Positions 23,213-31,499 are shown, counted from the stretch's first letter. The stretch is 46,069 nt of DNA from Spartobacteria bacterium (GCA_947499885.1 CANMQB010000002.1:1-46069), one strand, 5' to 3'. The notes: generated from the sequence alone by a model not told the origin. Program-made: numbers and translations.

Positions 23213-24982
23213 ATGTCAGCCACTACCATCGACGCACCCGTTCAAGAGTCCGCTCCCCACGCTCATCCCGAGCATCCAACCAGCTTTTTCCATAAATATC
23301 TCTGGACCTATGATCACAAGATGATCGGTCTGCAGTATCTCTGGACCGCCCTTGCTTTCCTCTTTCTCGGTGGCGCTCTTGCTCTGGGAGTTCGCTGGCA
23401 GCTCGGCTTTCCCGGTGCGGAAATCCCTCTCATCGGGAGGCTCCTTCCAGCAACCGTTGCCGTTGACGGCTCTATCATTCCCGGTGGTTACAACATGCTC
23501 GTAACGATGCATGCGACCATAATGGTCTTCTTTGTCGTGATGCCTCTTCTGATCGGAGCCTTCGGCAATTATCTGATCCCACTTCAAATTGGCGCGGGTG
23601 ACATGGCGTTCCCGCTTTTGAACGAGCTCAGTTATTGGCTCTATGTCCTGTCTGGAGTTATTCTCCTTGGGGCCTTCTTCGCGCCAGGTGGGGCGCCGGG
23701 AACTGGCTGGACGGCCTACGCGCCGCTCAGTTCTGTGGCTGCCTACAATGGAACACCCATCGGTCAAAGTCTTTGGGGAGCAGCTATATTCATAAACGGT
23801 CTCTCCTCCATCGCTGGCGCTACGAACTATATCACGACCGTCGTAAACATGCGCGCTCCTGGCATGACCATGTTCCGCATGCCATTGCCAGTTTGGTCGC
23901 TTTTCATCACGGCAATTCTGCTTCTCTTGGCGGTGCCTGTCCTCTCCGCCGCTGCCGCCATGCTCTTCGCAGATCTCAACATGGGAACCAGCTTTTTCTC
24001 GCCCCAAGGTGGAGGTCAACCTCTTCTCTGGCAGCATCTCTTTTGGTTCTTTGGTCACCCTGAAGTTTACATCATGATCTTGCCGGCTATGGGCCTGACT
24101 TCGGAAATTCTAGCTGTCTTCTCCCGTAAGCCGATTTTTGGTTATAAGGCGATGGTTTACGCGATGATTGCTATCGGGTTTCTTGGCTTCGTCGTGTGGG
24201 GGCACCACATGTTTGTGAGCGGCATGAATCTGACTCTCAGCGCGGCCTTCTCGGTTTCCACAATGGTCATCGCCGTGCCATCGGCTATCAAAACCTTCAA
24301 TTGGATGGGTACGATCTGGCGGGGTTCGATAGAATTTACCACGGCCATGTGCTTTGCCTTGGCGTTCGTATCAATGTTCGTCATTGGAGGCCTCAGTGGT
24401 ATCTTCATGGCTTCCACGCCTGTCGATCTGTTCGTTCACCACACTTATTTCATCGTGGCGCATTTCCATTACGTCCTTTTTGGAGGGAGTATCTTTGCGG
24501 TCTTTGGTGCTATTTACTTCTATTTCCCGAAAATGTTTGGTCGCATGCTCAACGAGGCGCTCGGCAAATGGCATTTCTTCCTGACGCTCATTTTCTTTAA
24601 CCTCACATTCTTTCCCATGCACAATCTGGGTCTCGGTGGGATGATGCGCCGCATTGCGGATCCAACTGTCTATGAGCACCTGCGGCAGCTTCAGCCGCTC
24701 AACCAGCTCTGCACAATTGGTGCGATCGGACTCGGCTTCACCACATTCCTCTTCTTGTGGAATGTCGTTATGAGCCTGCGCAATGGGAAAAAAGCTCCGA
24801 ACAACCCTTGGAACGCTAACACTCTCGAGTGGACCGTCCCATCGCCTCCTGGGCATGGCAATTTTGACAAAACGCCTGTCGTTTACCACGGACCCTACGA
24901 ATACAGCGTCCCTGGTCTTGACAAGGATTACCTGCCCCAGACCGAGCGTGCGCCCGAAGGCGCTCGCCTTGAGTCTCACTAA
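23213..24982 (+). CDS. coxA: Cytochrome c oxidase subunit I (A1-type haem-copper oxidase)
   Basis: A 589-residue integral membrane protein with about twelve helices, reducing O2 to water while pumping protons. The active-site helix WQHLFWFFGHPEVY supplies the CuB His and the cross-linked Tyr286, with Glu284 marking the A1 type. His331/His332 (VVWGHHMF) complete CuB. HHTYFIVAHFHYVLFGG binds both haems. The D-channel motif GNYLIPLQIGAGDMAFP and the K-channel Lys (PSAIKTFNW) are present, so proton pumping is expected. I chose ATG 23213; a TTG six bases earlier is also open. An extracytoplasmic insert (GAPGTGWTAYAPLSS) is typical. Subunit II is not beside it; haem A synthase follows eleven bases later. 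Confidence 0.97.
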   Translation: MSATTIDAPVQESAPHAHPEHPTSFFHKYLWTYDHKMIGLQYLWTALAFLFLGGALALGVRWQLGFPGAEIPLIGRLLPATVAVDGSIIPGGYNMLVTMHATIMVFFVVMPLLIGAFGNYLIPLQIGAGDMAFPLLNELSYWLYVLSGVILLGAFFAPGGAPGTGWTAYAPLSSVAAYNGTPIGQSLWGAAIFINGLSSIAGATNYITTVVNMRAPGMTMFRMPLPVWSLFITAILLLLAVPVLSAAAAMLFADLNMGTSFFSPQGGGQPLLWQHLFWFFGHPEVYIMILPAMGLTSEILAVFSRKPIFGYKAMVYAMIAIGFLGFVVWGHHMFVSGMNLTLSAAFSVSTMVIAVPSAIKTFNWMGTIWRGSIEFTTAMCFALAFVSMFVIGGLSGIFMASTPVDLFVHHTYFIVAHFHYVLFGGSIFAVFGAIYFYFPKMFGRMLNEALGKWHFFLTLIFFNLTFFPMHNLGLGGMMRRIADPTVYEHLRQLQPLNQLCTIGAIGLGFTTFLFLWNVVMSLRNGKKAPNNPWNANTLEWTVPSPPGHGNFDKTPVVYHGPYEYSVPGLDKDYLPQTERAPEGARLESH

Positions 24983-24993
24983 TTTGCGAGTTC

Positions 24994-26040
24994 ATGGATG
25001 GAGCAAACACATCCCTCAGTCTGCGTCGGCTTGCCATTCACGCTTGGGCTTGCATCACGCTGGCCACAACATTTCTTCTTCTTTGTAGCGGTGGGATCGT
25101 GACCTCCAAAGGTGTCGGCATGTCTGTGCCTGACTGGCCGACCACCTATGGCTACAATATGTTCCTCTTTCCCCTCTCGGGCTGGGTCGGTGGGGTTTTT
25201 TACGAACACAGCCACAGGCTCATTGCGTCGGGAGTCGGGCTCATGACAATGATCCTCGCCGTAGGGCTTCTGGTTGTGGAGCCGCGTCGCTGGGTCAGAA
25301 ATCTTGGCATCATTGCTTTCATCGTCGTCTGTATTCAGGGTTTGTTGGGGGGGCTCCGCGTTTCGCTTTTCAAAGATGAAATCGGAATCTTCCATGCCAC
25401 GCTGGCGCAATCATTTTTCTGCTTGCTGGGGATTCTAACACTGGCGACAAGCCCGAGTTTCTTACGCCGAGCGTGGGATGTTTTCTTGCCCGATCCCGTC
25501 TTAAAAAATCTTGTTGTCGCAGCCACCGGTCTCATCTTTTTACAACTCGGCCTCGGCGCGACGATGCGGCATGAGCATGCAGGCTTGGCGATTCCTGACT
25601 TCCCTCTGGCCTATGGAAAAATCCTGCCTGACACCTCGGCGGCCTCAATCGCCTCGATCAATTTGGCTCGTGTTGCCGATAATAAAATGCCCACCACCGC
25701 AGCATACGTCTGGATTCAGATGGCTCACCGAGGCGTGGCCGTTGCCATCCTGCTTGCTGTTGTCGCTGCGGCATGGCGCGCCTTCACTAATCCCATCGCT
25801 CGCTCGGCGCGTTTGTGGGCAGGCGTGTGGCTCCTGATGATTTTCGCTCAGGTGCTCTTGGGTGCTTGGACAATCTGGTCCGATAAAGCCGCCGATGTTG
25901 CAACCGCCCACATGGCGCTCGGAGCCTTATCTGTCATCGTGGGGGTTGTTTTCTCTTTTCGTCTCTGGCGCGGAGCGGACGCCGGTCGCTTTGTTATTCC
26001 CGACCAACCCCCAGTTTTGAACTTTGCCCGTATCGCATGA
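24994..26040 (+). CDS. ctaA: Haem A synthase CtaA/Cox15
   Basis: A 348-residue, eight-helix membrane enzyme that oxidises the C8 methyl of haem O to the formyl of haem A. It contains SGGIVTSKGVGMSVPDWPTT and the haem-ligand region YEHSHRLIASGVGL in the N-terminal half. The C-terminal half repeats the four-helix unit with GATMRHEHAGLAIPDFPLAYG, MAHRGVAVAI and TAHMALGA. The four expected His (EHSHR, FHATLAQ, MAHRG, TAHMALG) are all visible. It overlaps ctaB by four bases (ATGA) and sits between subunit I and haem O synthase, the expected setting for building an aa3 oxidase. Confidence 0.94.
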   Translation: MDGANTSLSLRRLAIHAWACITLATTFLLLCSGGIVTSKGVGMSVPDWPTTYGYNMFLFPLSGWVGGVFYEHSHRLIASGVGLMTMILAVGLLVVEPRRWVRNLGIIAFIVVCIQGLLGGLRVSLFKDEIGIFHATLAQSFFCLLGILTLATSPSFLRRAWDVFLPDPVLKNLVVAATGLIFLQLGLGATMRHEHAGLAIPDFPLAYGKILPDTSAASIASINLARVADNKMPTTAAYVWIQMAHRGVAVAILLAVVAAAWRAFTNPIARSARLWAGVWLLMIFAQVLLGAWTIWSDKAADVATAHMALGALSVIVGVVFSFRLWRGADAGRFVIPDQPPVLNFARIA

Positions 26041-26927
26041 AGAGTGCCGCTGTCCTTACGCGGGAACGAAAAAACGCCTTGCTCGATGATGTCCTTGAAC
26101 TGGTAAAGGCCCGTCTTTCTTTTTTGGTTCTCATCACCACGCTCGTTGGATTCCTGCTCGGTTGGCAAGGGCCCTTTGACTGGGTTTTGCTTCTCGCCAC
26201 GCTGCTTGGCACGGCCCTCTCCGCAGCGGGAGCCGCCGCTCTTAATCAATGGTGGGAACGCGATATTGACAGCCGCATGAAGCGCACGCGGGACCGTCCG
26301 CTACCCGCTCGCCGCATGCAACCGCAAGACGCTCTCCTCTTTGGCTTGTTTTTTTCTCTGAGCGGTATTGCCATCCTCGCCCTTTTTGCCAATCCTCGCG
26401 CCGCCTTTCTCGCTTTCGCCACCATTGCGATCTACATCCTGGTTTACACACCTATGAAGCGCATCAGCTCGCTGAACACGCTTGTAGGCGCCATACCAGG
26501 AGCCCTGCCGCCGCTGATTGGTTGGGTTGCCGCCCGAGGCCAATATGATACCGAAGGGTGCCTCCTCTTCGCCACTCTCTGGTTTTGGCAGATGCCACAT
26601 TTCCTAGCCATTGCTTGGATGTATAAAGACGACTATGCCGATGGAGGTTTTGTGATGCTCACCGCCAACGACCCCCAGGGCACTGTCACCTCACGCCAAG
26701 CTCTTCTGTATTCCCTCTTTCTTATTCCCGTGACTCTCATGCCATCAATTCTGGGATTCAATTCTCCCATTTACTTTTTTGGCGCTCTTGCTCTCGGCAT
26801 GGCTTTTACGGCTTTTGCGCTGCGATTCATGATGCAGCGTAGTCGCGTAGCTGCGCGGAATCTTTTCTTTTCCTCCATCATCTACCTGCCGCTTCTTCTC
26901 GGCCTTCTTGTCGCCACGCATAGATGA
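26037..26927 (+). CDS. ctaB: Protoheme IX farnesyltransferase (haem O synthase)
   Basis: A 296-residue UbiA-type membrane prenyltransferase attaching a farnesyl group to haem B. The polyprenyl-diphosphate motif is AAALNQWWERDIDSRMKRT with the N-x3-D-x3-D spacing, followed by DRPLPARR. The second motif is YKDDYADGGFVML, after the haem-site FWQMPHFLAIAWMY. About nine hydrophobic helices are visible. The start overlaps the ctaA stop, and its own TGA overlaps the ATG of a 39-residue membrane ORF, so three genes in a row are translationally coupled. Confidence 0.96.
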   Translation: MKSAAVLTRERKNALLDDVLELVKARLSFLVLITTLVGFLLGWQGPFDWVLLLATLLGTALSAAGAAALNQWWERDIDSRMKRTRDRPLPARRMQPQDALLFGLFFSLSGIAILALFANPRAAFLAFATIAIYILVYTPMKRISSLNTLVGAIPGALPPLIGWVAARGQYDTEGCLLFATLWFWQMPHFLAIAWMYKDDYADGGFVMLTANDPQGTVTSRQALLYSLFLIPVTLMPSILGFNSPIYFFGALALGMAFTAFALRFMMQRSRVAARNLFFSSIIYLPLLLGLLVATHR

Positions 26928-27043
26928 AAAAAGGTCTCTCCCGAAATGCGATTGTTATGATTTTTCTCTGGCTTTTTGCTATTTCCCTCTCCGCACTCGT
27001 TCTGATACTCATGAATCTTCGCGGTCCTTTAATCAACCCGTGA
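26924..27043 (+). CDS. 39-residue single-pass membrane protein in the oxidase operon
   Basis: An ATG overlapping the ctaB stop (ATGA) opens a 39-codon frame: a basic N-terminus (MKKGLSRNA), one membrane helix (about 9-31, IVMIFLWLFAISLSALVLIL) and a short tail NLRGPLINP. Tight coupling between ctaB and subunit III, and the positive-inside layout, argue that it is translated. I recognise no family. Small single-helix subunits (subunit IV-like) are common in bacterial aa3 oxidases, and this could be one or an assembly factor. It is too short for most automatic gene calling. Confidence 0.6.
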   Translation: MKKGLSRNAIVMIFLWLFAISLSALVLILMNLRGPLINP

Positions 27044-27072
27044 CTCTTTTCTAAATAAAACCAACCATATCC

Positions 27073-27696
27073 ATGTCCACAGCAGTCCTCACCCACGATT
27101 CCCAGGAGCACCACGGCGCACCTCCAGCCACAGCCAAATTTGGCATGATCATGTTTCTGATTTCCGAAGGCATGCTCTTCGCTGGGCTTCTGGGTGCTTA
27201 TTTTGTCCTCCGCTGGTCGGAGAATGGTTTCCCATGGCAGGCAGGCCATGCTTGGCCGCCGAGTCCTGATATCGCCCACCTCCCGCTTTTGCTCACCTCG
27301 ATCAATACCGTCTTCCTCATTGCGAGCAGTTGCACATTTCACATGGGTGAGGTTGCGGTTCTGAAAGGAAAATCCGGCCTCGGTTGGCTTTTCGTGACGA
27401 TTGCCCTTGGCTCCCTGTTCGTCGGCCTCCAATGCTATGAATGGTGGCACCTTCATCACGAAGGACTCTGGTTCAACACAGGCGGCGTTTATGGCTCCAG
27501 CTTTTTTGTCATCACTGGTTTCCACGGCCTCCATGTGGCGATCGGCGTTCTGCTTATCCTCTGGTGCTTTCTCCGCCAACTTTTTACCCGCTGCTTCACT
27601 CCGACCCACCATATCGCGCTCAACAACGTCGCTCTCTATTGGCACTTCGTGGACGTCGTCTGGCTCTTTGTTCTGGCGCTGCTCTACTATGTCTGA
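27073..27696 (+). CDS. coxC: Cytochrome c oxidase subunit III
   Basis: A 207-residue, five-helix subunit III of the short type. Motifs include FLISEGMLFAGLLGAYFVLR, INTVFLIASSCTFHMGEVAV, CYEWWHLHHEGLW, GSSFFVITGFHGLHVAIGVL and the C-terminal VALYWHFVDVVWLFVLALLY. The Glu in helix III/IV and the FHGLHV motif match the family. It stabilises subunit I and proton uptake. Thirty bases separate it from the 39-aa ORF, and its stop lies inside the first codons of the sco gene. Confidence 0.96.
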   Translation: MSTAVLTHDSQEHHGAPPATAKFGMIMFLISEGMLFAGLLGAYFVLRWSENGFPWQAGHAWPPSPDIAHLPLLLTSINTVFLIASSCTFHMGEVAVLKGKSGLGWLFVTIALGSLFVGLQCYEWWHLHHEGLWFNTGGVYGSSFFVITGFHGLHVAIGVLLILWCFLRQLFTRCFTPTHHIALNNVALYWHFVDVVWLFVLALLYYV

Positions 27697-28342
27697 GATC
27701 CCCGCGCGGCCTGGAATACCGCGCATCGGGTGGATCGTGGCATTTCTCGTGGCAGCGGCCCTCATCGGTCTCGCCTATGTGAACCTCAAATCCACCCGCC
27801 CGCCGGCACTCCCATCAAACCTTGAGAAAATTTCCAAGGTTCCTGGATTCGAACTCACTGACCAAACCGGTAACCCCGTCACGCTCGACGATCTGAAGGG
27901 AAAAATTTGGGCTGCAAATTTTATCTTCACCCGCTGCAAAGGCCCGTGCCCGATCACCGTGCTCCGGATGCAAGAACTCAACACAAAGCTCAAGAAGGCG
28001 CGAGGTAATGTGCAGCTCGTCACTTTCACCGTCGATCCAGAATACGACACTCCCGAGGTTCTCAAGGCCTTTGGCGAGCAACAAGGCGCTGACCCTGCCT
28101 CTTGGAAATTCCTCACCGGAATGCCCGACGCCATTCAAAAAATCGTCGTCACAGGCCTCCTCCAACCCATTGCCAAGGAACCTGATGGTACCCCAGCCCA
28201 CTCAACGCGTGTCGTGCTTGTGGATGCCGATGGCTGGCTGCGTGGATACCAAGACGGTCTAGATCCCGAAGCCGTCCAAAAGCTCATGGTGGACATCGGC
28301 GAACTCCTGCGCGAAGGTTCCTCAGCGTCTAAAAAAAACTGA
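27689..28342 (+). CDS. sco: Sco1/SenC copper chaperone (first copy)
   Basis: A 217-residue thioredoxin-fold protein, anchored by one N-terminal helix (12-31), that delivers copper to or reduces the CuA site of oxidase subunit II. The copper ligands are Cys83 and Cys87 (TRCKGPCPITV) and His171 (TPAHSTRVVLVD). The CKGPCP spacing is CxxxCP, as in the family. ATG 27689 overlaps the coxC stop by eight bases. A longer frame upstream is a shadow of coxC. A second, clearly different Sco lies at 38910-39575. Confidence 0.94.
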   Translation: MSEIPARPGIPRIGWIVAFLVAAALIGLAYVNLKSTRPPALPSNLEKISKVPGFELTDQTGNPVTLDDLKGKIWAANFIFTRCKGPCPITVLRMQELNTKLKKARGNVQLVTFTVDPEYDTPEVLKAFGEQQGADPASWKFLTGMPDAIQKIVVTGLLQPIAKEPDGTPAHSTRVVLVDADGWLRGYQDGLDPEAVQKLMVDIGELLREGSSASKKN

Positions 28343-28373
28343 TCCCATGGTTAAAAACTCCGCCATTCATACA

Positions 28374-28619
28374 ATGAAACACCTCATCGCCTTGTGCGTT
28401 TGCTTTTTTTTGACCCGTCTGCCCGAAGCCGCTGCATGCGTGGGTTGCCGGCAACCCGGCACCGGGGGACCCGACGAACCCCAAACCGTCACCGCCGGTA
28501 TCGCCCTCTCCTGGGGAGTCGTTGGGATGCTCGCAATCGTTGGTCTGATCGTTGCGGGTCTCACATACTACATCGCGGATACCTGTCGCAAACTCGACCG
28601 CAGCAATAAGGTGCCATGA
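28374..28619 (+). CDS. Small membrane protein with exported CxxC
   Basis: An 81-residue protein (ATG 28374; an alternative ATG at 28347 adds nine residues). A signal peptide (about 1-20) ends near EAAA and is followed at once by CVGCRQPGTGGPDEPQ, so a CxxC pair would lie just outside the membrane. A second hydrophobic helix (about 43-66) and a basic tail (CRKLDRSNK) follow. Its 3' end overlaps the DUF420 gene (ATGA). Placement between Sco and DUF420 suggests copper or thiol handling for the oxidase, but no family is recognised. Confidence 0.65.
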   Translation: MKHLIALCVCFFLTRLPEAAACVGCRQPGTGGPDEPQTVTAGIALSWGVVGMLAIVGLIVAGLTYYIADTCRKLDRSNKVP

Positions 28620-29050
28620 GCGTTTCTGACCTGCCGGCTCTCAACGCCGGACTCAACGCCATTTCCACCCTCCTCCTCGCTGCCGGTTTCATCTTCATCA
28701 AGACCGAGCGCAAAATTGCCCACCGCAGCTGCATGCTCGGCGCTTTCTCTGTCTCCTGCGTCTTTCTCATCACCTACGTACTCCACAAGATCTTAGTCCA
28801 AGGCGTCCACACCCCCTTCGGCGGCGAAGGCCTCTGGCGTACCTTCTATTACAGCATGCTCATCTCTCACATCATTCTGGCCATCGTCATCGTCCCTCTC
28901 ATCTTGGTGACCATGACGCATGCCATCAAAGGCCGCTTTGAAAAACACCGCGCCTGGGCACGGTGGACATTTCCGCTTTGGTTCTACGTCTCCGTTACTG
29001 GCGTGCTCGTTTACTTCATGCTCTACCAGTGGTTTTCTAAAACCGCCTGA
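28616..29050 (+). CDS. DUF420 membrane protein (oxidase assembly, CtaM-like)
   Basis: A 144-residue, four-helix protein of the DUF420 family, members of which (CtaM in Staphylococcus, YozB in Bacillus) are needed for assembly of haem-copper oxidases. Its motifs are LPALNAGLNAISTLLLAAG, KIAHRSCMLGAFSVSCVFL, YYSMLISHIILAI and HRAWARWTFPLWFYVSVTG, with the conserved His residues in the second, third and last helices. It is translationally coupled to the CxxC protein upstream. Its role is inferred from the family and its place in the oxidase cluster. Confidence 0.9.
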   Translation: MSVSDLPALNAGLNAISTLLLAAGFIFIKTERKIAHRSCMLGAFSVSCVFLITYVLHKILVQGVHTPFGGEGLWRTFYYSMLISHIILAIVIVPLILVTMTHAIKGRFEKHRAWARWTFPLWFYVSVTGVLVYFMLYQWFSKTA

Positions 29051-29135
29051 CACCATCCGCTCGCATGTTCATTCTAGAAATTTTGTCAAAAACACACCCT
29101 CTTTGAGCACTCAATCCACCACCGCCCGCCGCCCT

Positions 29136-29528
29136 ATGGGGCTTGAACATCCTGCCGTCCTTGATGCTTTTGCGCACGATAAGCGCCGTGATGCTCTTAT
29201 CCTCGCCATGTACGAGAACCGCCCATGGACAGGTGACGAAGCCCACATCCTCCAGCTTCAAGAAAAACTCAACGCCTACGCCTCATTCATCCTCGACGGC
29301 GAGATGGCCGAGTCGTTTCCCCAATTTGTTGGCAAGCCGATCGAAATCCAGCTCCGCACCCGCCACCAACCCGACCCGCTCACGCTCGGATTCCTAAGCC
29401 AAGCTAAAGACCAGCTCTCCCTTCAGCAAATTACTATCGAAACCATCTGCATTGATTCGATCGAAGAATTCGAGCCTGCCCCAAGTTCCCATTCCTGCGG
29501 TTGTGGAAGTGGCGGTTGCGGATCGTAA
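29136..29528 (+). CDS. DUF6572-like protein with CGCG metal-binding-like tail
   Basis: A 130-residue soluble protein. HPAVLDAFAHDKRRDALILA, RPWTGDEAHILQLQEKLNAY and FILDGEMAESFPQFVGKPIE match my memory of the DUF6572 family. The C-terminus ends SHSCGCGSGGCGS, a Cys/Gly-rich tail that could bind a metal or an iron-sulfur cluster. ATG 29136 is used; an in-frame TTG at 29103 would add eleven residues and may be the true start. It is the last gene of the oxidase cluster on the + strand. Weak hairpin GCTGA/TCAGC at 29538-29558 lies just beyond the stop. Confidence 0.75.
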   Translation: MGLEHPAVLDAFAHDKRRDALILAMYENRPWTGDEAHILQLQEKLNAYASFILDGEMAESFPQFVGKPIEIQLRTRHQPDPLTLGFLSQAKDQLSLQQITIETICIDSIEEFEPAPSSHSCGCGSGGCGS

Positions 29529-29553
29529 CCCCGCCCCGCTGACTTTAAAAAAA

Positions 29554-30471
29554 TCAGCTCTCCTTCTTTGAATTGAGGATTTCACGAACACGGGATACCC
29601 ACTGCGGGAAGTCTTGATGTGCTGGGTGCTTGCGGATGAGTTGAAGGATTTCTGTGCACCCTTGATTGCTTTGACCGAGGATCAGCATGTCGTTGGCACG
29701 TGAGAAAACCACTTTTGGCAGGGTGCCAGAATTGTAGGAGTCTGCTTCATGATCCAGGCGTCCGCGCGTGATGCGTTCCGCCTGAAATTTCATTTGCATA
29801 TCCCAAGTTTGAACGAGCAGCGGATTTTTTAGCGCCCTGAAGAATGGGCGGACATTTTTCTCCAGAATTCCATTAAAGTCCCCCGGTTTCATCTCCCAGT
29901 CCTTGTCCTTGGGCAGCCAATTTGAGAGGTCCATAGACTTGGTAAAAATGCTCTCCGCAAGCGAGCGTTCAAGAAGCGACTTGAGCTCCGGCGGTAGATT
30001 TCCTGGCTTTGCTTGATCAAGGAGAACGCTTTCGAGTTCCACGGCATAGGCAAGCGATGGATTTGCAAAATCTTCGCCCTTCTCGGCGCCGCCGCGCTCC
30101 AAACTCAGCACCAAATAACGTAAGTGCAATCGCAGAGCGCTGTCCATTTCTTTGGACCCAAGTAAATTTGCATTCTTTTTTTTCCAGTCATCGAATGCTT
30201 GTGCCTCACCCTTGAGCCCTTGGAATTGTATTTTCTCGACAGCATCCTCGTAGAGTCGGTTTGCACTCGAGGAGTTATGCAAAGCCCCCTGCAGAATCGT
30301 AATGGCCTTCATCCTGCTGGAGCGAAGGATTTCTTTCTGTTTGGTCTCTAATTGATCGAGTTCCTGGAGAATTTGAGCCGCCTTGTTCGCGTCAAAATCC
30401 GAGCTTTGTGCAAAGGCAGTAAATACTGTCAGAAAAAATAATGCGACGAATGAGGGGGAGAGGAACCACAT
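29554..30471 (-). CDS. Secreted alpha-helical hypothetical protein
   Basis: A 305-residue protein, starting at ATG 30471 so that a clear signal peptide (MWFLSPSFVALFFLTVFTAF, cut near AQS) comes first. An ATG at 30501 or 30591 would bury the signal inside. The mature part is helical and charged (AAQILQELDQLETKQKEILR, LRLHLRYLVLSLERGGAEKG). Tetratrico-like features are possible near the C-terminus (VFSRANDMLILGQSNQGCTE). I recognise no domain. It is convergent with the oxidase cluster and stands alone on the minus strand. It is likely a periplasmic or envelope protein of lineage-specific character. Confidence 0.72.
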   Translation of the reverse strand: MWFLSPSFVALFFLTVFTAFAQSSDFDANKAAQILQELDQLETKQKEILRSSRMKAITILQGALHNSSSANRLYEDAVEKIQFQGLKGEAQAFDDWKKKNANLLGSKEMDSALRLHLRYLVLSLERGGAEKGEDFANPSLAYAVELESVLLDQAKPGNLPPELKSLLERSLAESIFTKSMDLSNWLPKDKDWEMKPGDFNGILEKNVRPFFRALKNPLLVQTWDMQMKFQAERITRGRLDHEADSYNSGTLPKVVFSRANDMLILGQSNQGCTEILQLIRKHPAHQDFPQWVSRVREILNSKKES

Positions 30472-30667
30472 GCCGAAAAACCTATATAAATCGTCTAGCA
30501 TCGAAAGCAGAAAATGTCTTGGTGGCAACTTCGAATGAATCAAAAACGAGCTGAGATAAGGTGCCTCGATATTTGCACAGCAAGGTTTCATGCAGGTCTA
30601 CAAGCTCCTTGCGATTCCACTGTTGATCTCATTCGACATAATCAAGACCCTGGAATACGATGTTCCG

Positions 30668-30868
30668 ATGAGTTCACTCTTCGAAATTGAAGAAGCAGCA
30701 GATGTTCTTCCGATTGAGGAAAAGAAAGAACTTGTAGCGTTTCTCCTTGCCCGCCTTCGCGTTGCTGGAGAAGAGCTTCCGCCCGTGCGTGATATTCCAA
30801 AGTCAACCATCGACAAGTGGATTGCTGATGACGAAGAGGGATACAAAAAGTTTCTCGCAGGAGCGTGA
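30668..30868 (+). CDS. Antitoxin-like small protein (partner of a PIN toxin)
   Basis: A 66-residue acidic protein (start at ATG 30668; the longer frame from 30590 has no homology). LFEIEEAADVLPIEEKKELV resembles short antitoxins that precede PIN-domain toxins, and IDKWIADDEEGYKKF forms the toxin-wrapping tail. Its TGA overlaps a GTG that opens the PIN reading frame (GTGA at 30865), the normal coupling of such pairs. The toxin partner is broken, so this gene may be a survivor without function or a free antidote. Confidence 0.62.
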   Translation: MSSLFEIEEAADVLPIEEKKELVAFLLARLRVAGEELPPVRDIPKSTIDKWIADDEEGYKKFLAGA

Positions 30869-31200
30869 GAATCTTTCTGGATACAAATGTCCTTCTTGCC
30901 GCTTGTCGTCCCAAATCTGGAGCATCAAGAGCCATTCTTGATATAGCCGCAAAATAAGGCTGGAAGCTCATCGTCAGTCCATGGGTTTGCAATGAGATTG
31001 AGAAAAATCTTTCCAAGTTTCCTTTTGAATCCACGGCGACATGGGTTGGTCTGCGTTCCAGAATCTCGCTTGTCGATGATGTTGTCTCCATTGATTGAGA
31101 AGATTTCATCAAGATTCTTGGATTGTCCTGTTACGGTCTTCCCATCTTGCTTTCGGCAGAGTTTTTGATCCGGGAGCGGAATCAAGGCCGCTTGAACTGA
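30865..31200 (+). pseudogene. Broken PIN-domain toxin (VapC-like)
   Basis: The frame from GTG 30865 begins with the PIN signature MRIFLDTNVLLAACRPKSGA, containing the first catalytic Asp. It then hits TAA at 30955. Read through, it continues in the same frame as a PIN protein (GWKLIVSPWVCNEIEKNLSK) to a second stop at 31096, and resumes with the family C-terminus EDFIKILGLSCYGLPILLSA. The central catalytic segment between VDDVVSID and EDF appears deleted. There are thus two stop codons and one internal deletion but no frameshift. The toxin cannot be active. Confidence 0.78.
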
Positions 31201-31317
31201 TTCGATTCTTCATCAGGAGCCTTGCGAAATTCAAGGTCTTGGCGATCTCATAAAGTTCCGTTACGCGCGGAGCTTTTCTGGAAGAGGATTCGGGAGGTTT
31301 TGAAAATAAAGTAAAAC

Positions 31318-31398
31318 TGCTCGGGGGGGGACTCGAACCCCCATGCCTTGCGGCATGCGCCCCTCAAACGCACGTGTCTGCCATTTCACCACCCGAGC
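31318..31398 (-). tRNA. tRNA-Leu(GAG)
   Basis: On the minus strand, acceptor strand GCTCGGG (31398-31392) pairs with CCCGAGC (31325-31319), and the discriminator is A at 31318. The anticodon arm TGCGT-TTGAGGG-GCGCA carries GAG, decoding Leu CUC/CUU. A class II variable arm (GCATGCCGCAAGGCATG region) and a GGTTCGAGTCC T-arm complete an 81-nt leucine tRNA. The eight-G run at 31323-31330 is the acceptor/T-stem junction. CCA is not encoded. The gap between it and the PIN pseudogene (31201-31317) shows no gene. Confidence 0.97.
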
Positions 31399-31499
31399 AA
31401 AGGACTTACGATATTAGAGAATGCTGAGTCGAATGCAAGAACGAATTTTAAGGGGGAATGGGCTTGATGGCTCTGGCTCGGTGAAACTACATTCTGCGA

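Noticed and set aside
29538-29558. GCTGA/TCAGC hairpin with an A-run loop as a terminator between convergent genes
   Set aside because: Stem of only five pairs with an eleven-base loop and no T-run on either side; mentioned only under the neighbouring gene.
31201-31398. tRNA-Leu(GAG) as an integration site for the PIN/antitoxin remnant
   Set aside because: No duplicated tRNA 3' end or integrase was seen; closeness alone is not evidence.
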